The notes under the pieces are model-generated. The model was not told the origin of the DNA. It saw nothing but the letters and a program-made list of their open reading frames with translations, and made no database searches. A stretch of 64,000 bases of DNA, taken from Lysinibacillus capsici (GTDB lineage: Bacteria > Bacillota > Bacilli > Bacillales_A > Planococcaceae). This document shows positions 49,016-58,860 of this stretch, piece by piece. Location: positions 285,476-349,475 of the forward strand of contig NZ_PXXX01000011.1 of assembly GCF_003367505.1 (NCBI RefSeq). Reading direction: 5' to 3'. Position numbers and translations under genes: made by a program. How positions within the stretch are numbered: the stretch's first letter is position 1; each line of letters begins with the position of its first letter.

Positions 49016-49900
49016 TTATTTGCCCTTTGCATCCTTAGGCTCTACATGGACATGCACTTCATAAACCCCTTGCTCTTCCACCATATTTTTTTCAACAACC
49101 GAAGCAACATCATGCGCTTTCGTGATATCTAACTTTGCATCTACAAGTATAACGACATCAATTACCTCATTATTCCCATAATTTCTTCCTCTGATTTCTT
49201 TCAATCCTTTAACGCCATCTATTTTTAAAATAATCTCTTTGTATGTTTGAAGAATTTTCTCATCAAATCCATCCGATAGTTCATGAGAGGCTTCCTTGAA
49301 AATCTCCCAAGCAGTTTTACAAATGATGAAACCTACGACAATCGCAGTACCCGTATCTAACCAAGGCATATGTAGTTGTGACCCTAAAATTCCTACAGCG
49401 GTTCCAATACTTACCCAAGCGTCTGACAAATTATCTTTAGCTGCAGCCATAACGGCTTTACTATTGATTTTTTTAGCCAATTGTTTGTTGTAACGATAGA
49501 CTAAATACATCACCAATGCTGATCCTATCCCTACATAGGCTGCGACCATATCCGGCGATTCTTTTCCACCTTGAAAAATGGAAGAAAACCCACCGACCAA
49601 TACTTGAATACCAACGGCCATCATAATAAATGAAGCGACCATTGATGCAATGGTTTCACTTTTCCAATGACCATAGCGATGATCATGATCTGCTGGTTTT
49701 TGTGAAAGCTTTAGTCCAATAAGTACTGCAATAGAGGCAATAATATCTGTCGTATTATTCAAACCATCCGCTTTTAAAGCTTCTGAACCACTCAAGTAAC
49801 CAATGCCAACTTTTATGATGGATAAAATTATATAAGCAATAATACTGATAATGGCACCACGTTCACCTAATTTAAGATTATTATATCTTTCTGCTTCCAA
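49016..49900 (-). CDS. CDF-family cation efflux protein
   Basis: 294 residues from TTG 49900 with GGGAGGT seven bases upstream; the ATG at 49948 lacks such a site. Six membrane helices with metal-site residues in DGLNNTTD (about 46-53) and KDNLSDAW, plus DHDHRYGHWKSE after the second helix. The C-terminal cytoplasmic domain ends in VHVHVEP. The Asn/Asp layout resembles the Bacillus manganese exporters MneP/MneS. Metal specificity is inferred only. Confidence 0.85.
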   Translation of the reverse strand: MEAERYNNLKLGERGAIISIIAYIILSIIKVGIGYLSGSEALKADGLNNTTDIIASIAVLIGLKLSQKPADHDHRYGHWKSETIASMVASFIMMAVGIQVLVGGFSSIFQGGKESPDMVAAYVGIGSALVMYLVYRYNKQLAKKINSKAVMAAAKDNLSDAWVSIGTAVGILGSQLHMPWLDTGTAIVVGFIICKTAWEIFKEASHELSDGFDEKILQTYKEIILKIDGVKGLKEIRGRNYGNNEVIDVVILVDAKLDITKAHDVASVVEKNMVEEQGVYEVHVHVEPKDAKGK

Positions 49901-50204
49901 TTCACTTACCTCCCACTTACGTACATCATCATCATAACAACCCAACATCGAGTGGGTCTACAGCAACCTTTTTGCCTTGCTATACATAAGTAGGAGGACT
50001 ATAAAAGTGTTGATGTGGGGAAAAAATAAAGCCCTTAGGAAGATACGCTGTCACTGGTTTAAAGCCTAGAAATTATTATACTAACCGAATAAAATAGTAG
50101 TGTATCTGTTCTTTAAGATTTTTTCCTCCAACGAACACACCTAACAAACCTTGGTCATTTCCAATTTCGGGAGTGACCCTTTTTACGTACATATAAGCAC
50201 GTAG
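49901..50204. other. intergenic region, no riboswitch seen
   Basis: I looked for a yybP-ykoY (manganese) leader ahead of the CDF gene and could not see its conserved core. A weak 5-bp hairpin with a T-run lies near 50153-50184. No gene supported. Confidence 0.4.
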
Positions 50205-50236
50205 AAAAGCCTCGCCACAACTGTAGCAAGGCTTTT
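50205..50236. terminator. terminator of the SDR gene
   Basis: AAAAGCCT(C)GC pairs with GC(A)AGGCTTTT (about 50226-50236) with one mismatch; T-rich on the minus strand. It lies 7 bases past the SDR stop. Confidence 0.7.
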
Positions 50237-50242
50237 AATCAA

Positions 50243-50998
50243 TTATCCTCGTAAAAATCCGCCCTCTGAGTGGATTATTTGACCAGTTATCCATGTAGCC
50301 TCCTCGCTAGCAAGAAAGCTAATCACCTTGGCCACATCCACTGGTGTCCCAATCCGCCCCATTGGAAATTTGGGTAACAGATAACTTCTAATCTCATCAT
50401 TCATCCATGTAGAATCTGTTGGCCCTGGATTGACAGCATTGACGGTAATGCCCAGCGGTGCTAGCTCCTGTGCTAATGATCTAGTAAAGGATGAAATTGC
50501 CCCTTTCGTTGCCACATAGGCTAGCTCTCCCATCATAGGACCTAAATCTTGACCAGAAGTCATATTAATAATTCTCCCTGAGTTTAAATTAGCTTTTTCA
50601 AAAAGACGTGCAAATTCCACACAAAGTAGTAGGGTTGACCTTATATTCACCGCGTAATGCTCGTCTAATGTTTGAGCATCTAATGCTAGATAACCATCTT
50701 GTGCTGAATGGGCAGCATTATTCACTAAAATGGAAGGTACACCCATTTTTTCGAAAACCGTTTGGAGTATCGTTTTTGGAGCTTGGGAATCTGATAAATC
50801 AATCGACAATTCTTCACATGAAACACCCTTACTCAAAATTTCCTGTTTGAATTCTCCTATCCACTTACGATCAGCATGCCAGTGTGTGAAAAAAACATTA
50901 ACACCATCCATAGCCAATCTTCTACAAATAGCTGTTCCAATATCTTGAGGGTGGCTTGCACCCGTAATGATTGCTATTTTATGTTGTGTTTTATTCAT
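50243..50998 (-). CDS. short-chain dehydrogenase/reductase
   Basis: 251 residues, the usual SDR length. Cofactor loop GASHPQDIGTAI (about 14-25), NNAAHS (about 92-97), catalytic Ser in NMTSGQ and Y-x3-K in YVATKGA (about 164-170). The ASHPQDIG variant of the glycine loop is seen in some NADPH-type SDRs. Substrate unknown. The preceding intergenic region suggests a monocistronic unit. Confidence 0.88.
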   Translation of the reverse strand: MNKTQHKIAIITGASHPQDIGTAICRRLAMDGVNVFFTHWHADRKWIGEFKQEILSKGVSCEELSIDLSDSQAPKTILQTVFEKMGVPSILVNNAAHSAQDGYLALDAQTLDEHYAVNIRSTLLLCVEFARLFEKANLNSGRIINMTSGQDLGPMMGELAYVATKGAISSFTRSLAQELAPLGITVNAVNPGPTDSTWMNDEIRSYLLPKFPMGRIGTPVDVAKVISFLASEEATWITGQIIHSEGGFLRG

Positions 50999-51206
50999 TT
51001 CTTTTTACCCCCATGGTTATTGAGATTACTAATAAAAAAAGAGCATCACCATAATGGTCCGCTCCGTTTTTAGAAATCAAAACCCTTACACTGCACTTCT
51101 TTGAAAATGACCATCATACCTTGACACACACCTATAAAGGAAAAAGATACAGAGTTTGTCACATGTAGAGTATGTATTCCCCTCTTCATCTAATCTGAAT
51201 TATTTT

Positions 51207-51863
51207 TTAATCTAAAGTTTTCATCGTATTTTGAACATCAATAGAAAAGGTTTCTACATCAAATTGATGCTGCTTTATCGTATCTTCCGCTAACTGTTGA
51301 GCCTTCTTTTTAGCCTTGTGATTTGTCTCTTGTGTTAAATTAATTCTTACTTGAATTTCCTCAGACGTCATACTATGGTCAATGCTGAAAGTGCCAAAAT
51401 TTTCTGCAAACATCGCCTCAAATAGATTGGCCATGACATCATTATAACTTAGCCGAGTTGAGATCGCTTCTGCTGGCTCATAGAGTTGCTTTAACGTTAT
51501 TTGAAAAGAGATAGGGTTTAATTCATTAGCTTTGATAACGTCCAGCATTGTTTCTTCTATATGTTGCTTTGTCTTGTGATCGACCTTGTCGGGTAATGAC
51601 ACAAGGAGCTCTATTTTTCCATTAGGTAAAATTCCATAATCTAATAGAAAGCTATAGGATTCTTTGCGCAATGTATAGGAAATCTCACTAATTAAAAATT
51701 GATATTGCTGAATATAACGCAATAATTCATCATTACTAGGCTGTGGCATAGAAACATTGGTTTTTTCAGCATATTGAATAGGTGCATTTGCCAAAAAGAA
51801 AAATGCACCACAAACAATGCTTAAAAGTAGAAACCATAACGTAAATAACCTTTTAATAAACAT
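51207..51863 (-). CDS. secreted or membrane-anchored hypothetical protein, 218 aa
   Basis: 218 residues with one N-terminal hydrophobic segment (LWFLLLSIVCGAFFFLANAP, about 9-28), possibly uncleaved. The rest is an alpha/beta mix with strong helices (KQHIEETMLDVIKANELNPI) and no cysteines. No family recognised. It lies close upstream of the intergenic space before the SDR and downstream of the GNAT gene, perhaps in an operon with it. Confidence 0.6.
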   Translation of the reverse strand: MFIKRLFTLWFLLLSIVCGAFFFLANAPIQYAEKTNVSMPQPSNDELLRYIQQYQFLISEISYTLRKESYSFLLDYGILPNGKIELLVSLPDKVDHKTKQHIEETMLDVIKANELNPISFQITLKQLYEPAEAISTRLSYNDVMANLFEAMFAENFGTFSIDHSMTSEEIQVRINLTQETNHKAKKKAQQLAEDTIKQHQFDVETFSIDVQNTMKTLD

Positions 51864-51909
51864 GTATAGCCCCCTTATTCGGGACTATATGCCAACTATC
51901 GAAAGTAAA

Positions 51910-52383
51910 TTACGGTAGAATTTTATAAAACAACACACGATCTTGATTTTCACCACCATAATTACTATGAATGGACATATTATCTAACACTTTGTCACCT
52001 TTTTCCATTCTAAAACCCAGATTCGTATGGAAGGCGATGGATACTTCATTAATAGGCGACGTGACACATTTCACAATATTTCGATGGTATTGCTTCACCA
52101 CATGAAAGAATACATCATATAATCTTTTTGCAATATTCTGTTTTCTGTAATCAGGATGGACCCCAACAAAATGGATGAACGCTTCATTTGTTTTGGACTG
52201 CGATAAAAAGCCAATGAGGAAGCCAATAATTTCGCCATCCTTCTCCATAATAAGGCTTGTATTTGTAAAGTGATCAAAAAATAATTTAGGCAGCTTGTCT
52301 GACATATTCCTACCACCCCACCACTCATTAATCAATGGAGATAAAGTATAGTAATCTGAACTCTGTACACTACGAATGTTCAT
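51910..52383 (-). CDS. GNAT-family N-acetyltransferase
   Basis: 157 residues from ATG 52383 with AAAAGGAGGG upstream; the start at 52413 has none. GNAT core with VGVHPDYRKQNIAKRLYDVF (about 73-92) for acetyl-CoA and a C-terminal FHTNLGFRME. Acceptor unknown. It is 47 bp upstream of the secreted hypothetical gene. Confidence 0.82.
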   Translation of the reverse strand: MNIRSVQSSDYYTLSPLINEWWGGRNMSDKLPKLFFDHFTNTSLIMEKDGEIIGFLIGFLSQSKTNEAFIHFVGVHPDYRKQNIAKRLYDVFFHVVKQYHRNIVKCVTSPINEVSIAFHTNLGFRMEKGDKVLDNMSIHSNYGGENQDRVLFYKILP

Positions 52384-52653
52384 GGAATCCCTCCTCCTTT
52401 TCAAGTCATACAACAGATTTATGGTCTGAATGTATCTACAGCTAATATATAAATGGTGACAATCACCATAACAAACACACTACAAATGCATATTTAAGTT
52501 ATTGTGCTGAGGCTCATACAAACTCAAAAACAATCACCACAACCAGATATGGATAAAACAATGTAGATGAATACTATCTCTATACCCTTCATCTAGGAAG
52601 GTTAATCCTTCTCTTATTTTACCCTACCATTTATTTCAATATCAATGGTTCTA

Positions 52654-54129
52654 TTATACCTTTGCCATCACTAATGCCTTTAACGTGTTACTTAAAGCCT
52701 GAATATGATTTGTTGTATCCGTCATGCTTACTAGAAGCTGATTTTCGTCCTCCACTGAATGTAGAATAGCACCAGTAGAAGCCGCATTTTGCTCGGTCAT
52801 GTGATTCAGTTTTTCAATTTGCTTTTGGATTACCTCGAATTGTGAGATGGCACTGCTTAATTCATGCATCCCTCTTGTTAAATCTGTATTCGTTTCCGTA
52901 AAAGAATCCTTTAAACTATTAAAGAAATGACTGACATCCTGTAAAAGCTGTTCTCCATGCTGGAGTGCCTTTTCACCGTCATCAGAGCGTTGATGAGCCT
53001 CTGTTGATTTTTCAAACAAGGTTTTTGTCACATTGGTAATGCTGACAGTAATTGCAGCGCTTTCCTCTGCTAGCTTACGCACTTCATCTGCTACAATGGC
53101 AAATCCTTTTCCATGTTCTCCCGCTCTAGCTGCTTCTATCGCCGCATTTAAGGCCAATAAATTAGTCTGTTCTGCAATATGGGTAATCCCCTTTAATAGA
53201 CTATCCACTGTTTGCAGGCTGTGTTGCAGCTCGTTGACAGTTTCTGCAGTTGAGCCCATGGCATGACTCATGACGCTCATTTGAGTCATTGCATCCTGCA
53301 TTTTATCCCACCCTGCTAATACTTCTTGTTGTAGATCAGTAGATTTAGCGACCGTATCCTTCGAAATCGTCAATGTTTTATTGACAAAATGAACGGAGTC
53401 GCCCATTGTGCCATGAATCATTTGCAAACTGGATGCCTCCTGCTGAATACTTGCAGAAATATCCTCTGTCGCTACTAAAATTTGCTTACTAGAGCCAGAA
53501 ATCCTTTGCATTGTTTGTTGGAATTGCGTGACATGTTTGTCCAATGCCTGACTGCTCTTTTCGATTTCCTGAAATGTATTTTGTAGTTGATTGAAGGATG
53601 CTTGCACTTCATTTTGCTGGATTTCTGCATGTTGAATCAATTCATTTCCCCATTTTGCCAGCAAATAAAAAGCAATAATGACCCCATTCATAATTGCCAG
53701 AAGTGTCACAAAGACAATGGTGTCATCAAATGGTCCTAACAATGATGACGAGTTGACCATATATAAAATGAAAAAACTAAGATTGGTTAGCATTCCAAAA
53801 AAAACAATCAATTCTTTTTTAAAATACAGGGCAATAATGGCCACTGTGCACAGTAAAATATAATGTTTATTTAATGAGAAGCTATCAAGCAAAAATAAGG
53901 TAAACACAACACTTGATGGAATGAGACCAAAAATAAAGCCTTTGACATACGTCTTTATAGGTAAAAAATAATTGCATACCGCCAAAGCAATGACAGCTAA
54001 CCCAATAAATAAAAAATGGATGCCCTTTGATAGAATCATAGGTCCACATATTAGAATGGCCAAAATTGAGATAATAGCCAAATTTACACGATGAACTTTT
54101 CGTGTATCATAACGAATTTTATGCTCCAT
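52654..54129 (-). CDS. methyl-accepting chemotaxis protein (membrane, no periplasmic sensor)
   Basis: 491 residues from ATG 54129 with AGGGGGAT upstream. Six membrane helices in the first 170 residues have no large outer loop, so sensing is likely within the membrane. The long coiled-coil signalling domain follows, with the conserved hairpin tip [20 protein letters not shown] (about 318-337) then [18 protein letters not shown]. It would signal through CheA/CheW to the flagella. Stimulus unknown. Confidence 0.9.
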   Translation of the reverse strand: MEHKIRYDTRKVHRVNLAIISILAILICGPMILSKGIHFLFIGLAVIALAVCNYFLPIKTYVKGFIFGLIPSSVVFTLFLLDSFSLNKHYILLCTVAIIALYFKKELIVFFGMLTNLSFFILYMVNSSSLLGPFDDTIVFVTLLAIMNGVIIAFYLLAKWGNELIQHAEIQQNEVQASFNQLQNTFQEIEKSSQALDKHVTQFQQTMQRISGSSKQILVATEDISASIQQEASSLQMIHGTMGDSVHFVNKTLTISKDTVAKSTDLQQEVLAGWDKMQDAMTQMSVMSHAMGSTAETVNELQHSLQTVDSLLKGITHIAEQTNLLALNAAIEAARAGEHGKGFAIVADEVRKLAEESAAITVSITNVTKTLFEKSTEAHQRSDDGEKALQHGEQLLQDVSHFFNSLKDSFTETNTDLTRGMHELSSAISQFEVIQKQIEKLNHMTEQNAASTGAILHSVEDENQLLVSMTDTTNHIQALSNTLKALVMAKV

Positions 54130-54266
54130 TACTATCCCCCTAAAAAAATGAATAGACATTCAGTTTAATTTTCTATTATTATATAGTATAACAACTACTT
54201 TTTGTAGCTAAATATTGCATTTATAAGCATAATTAGCTTATTTTTGAAAAAAAGGGGGAAATTGAA

Positions 54267-55229
54267 TTGACTAGCGTCCAACAAATCGCACCAAATTTCT
54301 ACTGTATCGATACACATGATTTAGGTCGAGAGCAGCGAACAAGCTCCTATCTATTAATCGATGAAAAGATTGCTCTCATCGAAACTTCGGCCAGTCCATC
54401 CGTACCTTATATTATGGAAGGGTTACAGAAATTAAATATTGCAGTAGAGGATATAGACTATGTCATCGTGACACATATTCATTTAGACCATGCAGGCGGA
54501 GCAGGGTTATTTTTGCAAAGCTGTCCCAATGCTAAATTAGTGGTTCATCCACGAGGCGCAGCCCACATGATTGATCCAAGTCGTCTTATCCGCAGTGCTA
54601 AAGGGGTTTATGGCGCTGAATTTGACCGCCTTTTTGATCCAATTGTGCCCATTGACGCTACAAGAATTATTGAAGTCCAACACGAACAGCTATTACAATT
54701 AGGTCAACATCATTTAACGTTTTATCATACTGAGGGGCATGCTAAGCATCATGTTTCAATGCTTTATTCCGCAACAAATGGCTTGTTTGTAGGAGATACA
54801 ACAGGTGTTCGCTATCCCGAAATGGATGAGGAAGCAATTGATTTAATCATTCCGTCCACCTCTCCAAATCAATACAACCCTGAAACAATGGAACAATCCT
54901 TAAAATTGTACGAAAAGCTACAAGCAAGTGAATTGTACTTCGGTCACTATGGGGCTTATAAAAATCCAGCTGAAGCCTATCGTCAGGTGCGCTATTGGAC
55001 ACCACTCTTTTTAGAAGAAGGTAGAAAAGCGCAAGCAGCATCCAGCCAGTTCCAAGAACAAGTTCACTATTTAGATGCTCGCTTAAAGGAACTTTTATTT
55101 AACTATCTACAGGAAAACGGCATTCCGTCCGATCATCCTGTCTATCAAACCATCCCATTCGATACCATTGTGTCCGCAATGGGCATACTGGATTATCTCG
55201 AAAAAGCAAATGCGCAGATTCCACTTTAA
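54267..55229 (+). CDS. metallo-beta-lactamase-fold hydrolase
   Basis: 320 residues. Metal motif THIHLDHAGG (about 69-78), then EGHAKHHVSML (about 156-166), GDTTGVRYPE and a final GHYG. The C-terminal 80 residues are helical. This resembles the MBL proteins with a C-terminal helical bundle, some of which are lactonases or arylsulfatases. Start TTG with GGGGGAAA upstream. Substrate unknown. Confidence 0.82.
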   Translation: MTSVQQIAPNFYCIDTHDLGREQRTSSYLLIDEKIALIETSASPSVPYIMEGLQKLNIAVEDIDYVIVTHIHLDHAGGAGLFLQSCPNAKLVVHPRGAAHMIDPSRLIRSAKGVYGAEFDRLFDPIVPIDATRIIEVQHEQLLQLGQHHLTFYHTEGHAKHHVSMLYSATNGLFVGDTTGVRYPEMDEEAIDLIIPSTSPNQYNPETMEQSLKLYEKLQASELYFGHYGAYKNPAEAYRQVRYWTPLFLEEGRKAQAASSQFQEQVHYLDARLKELLFNYLQENGIPSDHPVYQTIPFDTIVSAMGILDYLEKANAQIPL

Positions 55230-55237
55230 CGGCAATA

Positions 55238-55276
55238 AGAGGTGTTCCCAATGACATTGGGGACACCTCTTTTTTA
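55238..55276 (+). terminator. rho-independent terminator
   Basis: AAGAGGTGTTCCCA (55237-55250) pairs with TGGGGACACCTCTT (about 55258-55271), one mismatch, followed by TTTTTT. It lies 10 bases past the MBL stop codon. Confidence 0.85.
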
Positions 55277-55421
55277 GAAGCGCTTATAGTACTGGTCAAT
55301 GCAAGCTTTTTGTAAAACCGCCCTTTTACATCGGAGGGCACTCTTTTTTCAGGTGAACCGCTCGCTTTACATCGCACTGCGCTTATGCCTGTCCATGCTT
55401 TCCCTATCTCCATAAATGTCC

Positions 55422-57299
55422 TCATGCCTTTAATTGATCTAGAACTGCTTGAAAATTTTGTTCCTCCCCTACTTCACGAAATAATTGAAAGGGATTGCTC
55501 ATTTTTTTCATGCGCTCCATGACAAAGGGAATCGTAAAAAGTGTTGGCGTTAGGTTTTCATTGACCTCCTCCCATAGAAGCGGTGTTGCTACTAAACCCA
55601 TTTCATTGCCACGAGTGGAATACGGGGCAATGATAGTCTTGCCCTCTGCATGTTGTACATAATCTAAATATAATTTTTCATGACGATTCTTTTTTAAACG
55701 CTCAATTGTATATAGATTTGGCTTTTGCTCACATAAAAAGCGACAAACAAACTCTGTAAATATACGTACCTCTTCATAAGTAAATGTATTTGCGGGTAAA
55801 GGAATATACAGCTGTAAACCTTTTCCACCTGATGTTTTAATAAAGGATTGGAGCTGAAAATAATCAATAATGTTCTTTAAATCAAGTGCTCCTGAAACGG
55901 CTAATGAAAAATCTTGTACTGAGGGAGGATCTAAGTCGAAAACGATTTCTGTCGGGTACGGAGAATGATGTGTTTGAAATGGAATGTGGAACTCTAATGC
56001 CAGCTGATTTCCAAGCCACAATAACGTTTCCAAGTTATTACACACGATATAATCAATATCATCCATCACAGCTGTTGCCACAAAATTAGGCATTTTTTCT
56101 GGTTTACTTTTTTGATAAAAACTTTCGCCTGGAACACCATGTGGATAGCGTATTAGCGTTAGAGGACGATCCTTTAGAAAAGGCATTACATAGGGCGAAA
56201 TATTTTGCAAATAGAACAAGTATTGATCCTTTGTAATACCCATATTCGGCCATACAGGCTTGTCTGGATGTGTGATAGCAACTGAATCAGGGATAGGATA
56301 CAGTTGACGTTGCATGTGCAGCCAATGACATTCCTTAGGTGATATCTCTAATCGAAAGGCATGAAATCTAGGTTCCCTAAGCTTACTACCATCAAAATCA
56401 ATACAGGCAATATCAACACAAATCGAAGGCTCAAGTTCCCATACCTCCTTTTTACGCAGTCCATTAGTCTGAAAGAATTTGACAAGTGTTTGATGCTCTT
56501 CCTCTGTCATCCCATGCTTAAACGTAACGACTTCTCGTAATTGATTGTCCTCAAAAACTGCACCATGAAAATAACTATTGCTATGGTCATATTGTGTGAC
56601 AATGACTGTGACATAACGCCAATTTTTTATCTTTAACCAATGATTTGATCGTATGTTTTCAAGCCATTTACTTGTTTTCCTCTTAGCAACAATGCCTTCC
56701 CCATTGTAAAGTTTGATGGACTGCCATAAGCTCTCATGCTCCTCACTACCACGTATGACTTGGATAGGCGTTGGATTCTCATAGTTTACGCTTGGCCATT
56801 TGAACTTCGTCGCAAGCTTGCCCAATTGCTCCTTACGCGTTTTTAAATAATGGTTTTGGAGAGATTCTCCTTTAAGGGTTAAAACATCAAATGCTAGATA
56901 GTGAAAAGGACATGAATGAGCATGTTCCTGAATCACGTCTTGATTTTGCATTCTCCCCCTCTTCTGAACAACGGCAAAATCACTTTTAAAATGATTGCGT
57001 AAATAAACTAACTCCCCATCCAAGGTTAGGGGTAAAAAGGTTTGAATGGATGCATATATTTGCTGACAAAAAGCTAAAATTTCGGGAAACAAGTGATTTA
57101 AATGTCGTCCATTTCTGCTAATGAGCTTCGGCTCCTCATCCCAAACTAATAAGCAGCGAAAACCATCATATTTTGTTTCAAATAGCCATTCATCTCCACT
57201 AGGAATATCGTTTGTTTCGGATAAAAGCATTGGTTTCATTCCGCTATACCTACTTTGCTTTTTATATTCAGTGTTTGAAGATTTCATTTTAAGATACAT
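55422..57299 (-). CDS. ligD: LigD, ATP-dependent DNA ligase-polymerase for NHEJ
   Basis: 625 residues from ATG 57299 with GAGG upstream. The ligase is N-terminal: motif I ETKYDGFR (Lys43 takes the AMP), then the usual EGIVAKR and the OB-fold region to about 300. The polymerase (primase-like) domain is C-terminal, with FDLDPP (metal-binding) and KTSGGKGLQ. The separate nuclease domain of mycobacterial LigD is absent, as in other Bacillus. It repairs double-strand breaks together with Ku. In Bacillus the pair acts in spores; regulation was not resolved here. Divergent from ku across 46 bp. Confidence 0.95.
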   Translation of the reverse strand: MYLKMKSSNTEYKKQSRYSGMKPMLLSETNDIPSGDEWLFETKYDGFRCLLVWDEEPKLISRNGRHLNHLFPEILAFCQQIYASIQTFLPLTLDGELVYLRNHFKSDFAVVQKRGRMQNQDVIQEHAHSCPFHYLAFDVLTLKGESLQNHYLKTRKEQLGKLATKFKWPSVNYENPTPIQVIRGSEEHESLWQSIKLYNGEGIVAKRKTSKWLENIRSNHWLKIKNWRYVTVIVTQYDHSNSYFHGAVFEDNQLREVVTFKHGMTEEEHQTLVKFFQTNGLRKKEVWELEPSICVDIACIDFDGSKLREPRFHAFRLEISPKECHWLHMQRQLYPIPDSVAITHPDKPVWPNMGITKDQYLFYLQNISPYVMPFLKDRPLTLIRYPHGVPGESFYQKSKPEKMPNFVATAVMDDIDYIVCNNLETLLWLGNQLALEFHIPFQTHHSPYPTEIVFDLDPPSVQDFSLAVSGALDLKNIIDYFQLQSFIKTSGGKGLQLYIPLPANTFTYEEVRIFTEFVCRFLCEQKPNLYTIERLKKNRHEKLYLDYVQHAEGKTIIAPYSTRGNEMGLVATPLLWEEVNENLTPTLFTIPFVMERMKKMSNPFQLFREVGEEQNFQAVLDQLKA

Positions 57300-57345
57300 A
57301 AAAAACCTCAAAATACATCATAGTAAGAAAAACGAGGTGACAACA

Positions 57346-58167
57346 ATGCATACAGTGTGGAAAGGCAGTATTTCCTTTGGACTTGTTAATATTCCTGTGA
57401 AACTACATGCTGCAACTGAAAATAAAGATGTCAAATTGCGTCAGCTTCACAAAGACTGCCATACGCCGATTAGCTATAAAAAGGTTTGTGAGGGCTGTAA
57501 CCAAGAGGTAACAGATGAGGATATCGTGAAGGCTTATGAATATGCCAAAAATAAATTTGTTGTGTTGGATCAAGAAGATTTAGAAAACTTGCGTAAGGAA
57601 AATGAAGATAAGGCTGTGGAAATTATTGATTTTGTGCAATTAACTGAAATCGATCCAATCTATTTTGAACGCACCTATTTTTTATCACCCGATTCGACGG
57701 GAGCCAAAGCCTATTCATTGTTACGAAAAACATTAGAACAATCAGGGAAAATTGGCATTGCCAAAATCGTTATCCGCTCTAAAGAGCAGCTTGCCATTGT
57801 GCGTGTTTATCAAAATGCCCTTGTGATGGAAACAATTCACTATCCAGATGAGGTAAGAAGCATTGGCGATGTCCCTAATATTCCAAGTGAACAGGATGTA
57901 GTACAAAAGGAGCTCGATACAGCCCTCATGTTAGTGGAACAACTAACAACTACATTCAACCCTGAAAAATATACAGATGATTACCGCAATGCTTTATTAG
58001 AACTAATTGAAGAAAAGAAAGCTACAAATACGATATCTACAAGCGATAAACAACGTCCAATTCCTGAAAATGTCACGGATTTAATGACAGCTCTACAGGC
58101 CTCTTTAGAAAAAACAAAAAAGCCCGCTACAAGAAAACGGACTACACGTACAAAGAAAAATGCTTAA
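57346..58167 (+). CDS. ku: Ku DNA-end-binding protein
   Basis: 273 residues from ATG 57346 with GAGGTG; a 75-codon extension inside ligD is rejected. The Ku core (WKGSISFGLVNIPVKLHAAT, about 5-24) and HKDCHTPISYKKVCEGCNQE are typical, with a basic C-terminal tail (KKPATRKRTTRTKKNA). It binds broken DNA ends and recruits LigD, its divergent neighbour. CxxC (CEGC) resembles the reduced zinc-finger-like bridge of bacterial Ku. Confidence 0.96.
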   Translation: MHTVWKGSISFGLVNIPVKLHAATENKDVKLRQLHKDCHTPISYKKVCEGCNQEVTDEDIVKAYEYAKNKFVVLDQEDLENLRKENEDKAVEIIDFVQLTEIDPIYFERTYFLSPDSTGAKAYSLLRKTLEQSGKIGIAKIVIRSKEQLAIVRVYQNALVMETIHYPDEVRSIGDVPNIPSEQDVVQKELDTALMLVEQLTTTFNPEKYTDDYRNALLELIEEKKATNTISTSDKQRPIPENVTDLMTALQASLEKTKKPATRKRTTRTKKNA

Positions 58168-58171
58168 GAAC

Positions 58172-58200
58172 AAGCGTATCCTGACATCGGGATACGCTTT
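58172..58200. terminator. bidirectional terminator
   Basis: AAGCGTATCC (58172-58181) pairs perfectly with GGATACGCTT (58190-58199). It lies between convergent ku and the P-loop kinase gene, whose stop it touches. Confidence 0.7.
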
Positions 58201-58720
58201 AGAATTGTCGAAAATAGGAATCTAAATCCTTTTTGCGCTGAATCATTAAAAGTTTAGCCAATACAGCATGTTGCTGTTTAAAGAATTTAGGCTTTCCTAC
58301 CCTTTCAAAGCGTTTATTCCAACGAAACATTTTAAAAAAGATCGAAAAAGTAGGTTGATAGTGAGCTTTTTCGAAGCCCATTTTTTGTTTTATAAATCTT
58401 TTTATTATACGAAAGACTCGAATTTTATAAGGCGTATCGAGAAAGATAATGCAATCAGCTTGCTGGAAGCTATCAACAACCCACTTCTCCTGATGGATCC
58501 CCTCTATAATCCAACTGTTCGTTTGGAGAATGGTTTGTAAGTGCTCCTTTTTTTCTTCATCTGTTCTTAGAATATCCCCTGATTCCTTTCGCATCCATGC
58601 CACATTATCAAGCTCATAATAAGGAATCTGCAAGGTTTTAGATAACTTCCTCGCCAATGTTGTTTTCCCACTGCCAACGGACCCAATGATATGTATTTTT
58701 TGTGGAAACGCTTTTGTCAC
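58199..58720 (-). CDS. small P-loop kinase (adenylate-kinase-like)
   Basis: 173 residues from GTG 58720 with TGGAGGGG upstream; the longer frame to 58789 lacks a site. Walker A GSVGSGKTTLA (about 13-23), then YELDNVAWMRKE and a DTPYKIRVFRIIKR segment, the pattern of the FlaR-type (DNA topology modulation) P-loop proteins. Such proteins are probably nucleotide or nucleoside kinases of unknown substrate. Confidence 0.8.
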   Translation of the reverse strand: MTKAFPQKIHIIGSVGSGKTTLARKLSKTLQIPYYELDNVAWMRKESGDILRTDEEKKEHLQTILQTNSWIIEGIHQEKWVVDSFQQADCIIFLDTPYKIRVFRIIKRFIKQKMGFEKAHYQPTFSIFFKMFRWNKRFERVGKPKFFKQQHAVLAKLLMIQRKKDLDSYFRQF

Positions 58721-58860
58721 AAAACCCCTCCATTGTATGTACCTTTGTAGAAATAATTCCTTTATTATACAATAGATTTCAGCTGACATAACGATAGTTT
58801 TCCAAGAACATTCGTTCCTAATTATGGTATAATAAAGGAAAAACTAGGAGATCTTTATTC

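Noticed and set aside
49901..50242. yybP-ykoY manganese riboswitch ahead of the CDF gene
   Set aside because: Function of the gene suggested it, but the conserved core could not be found by eye.
55277..55421. Gene on the minus strand between the MBL and ligD genes
   Set aside because: The open frame runs back into the MBL gene and its terminator; no protein-like signal.
57121..57345. 75-codon N-terminal extension of ku
   Set aside because: It overlaps ligD coding sequence; the start at 57346 has GAGGTG and matches the family's N-terminus.
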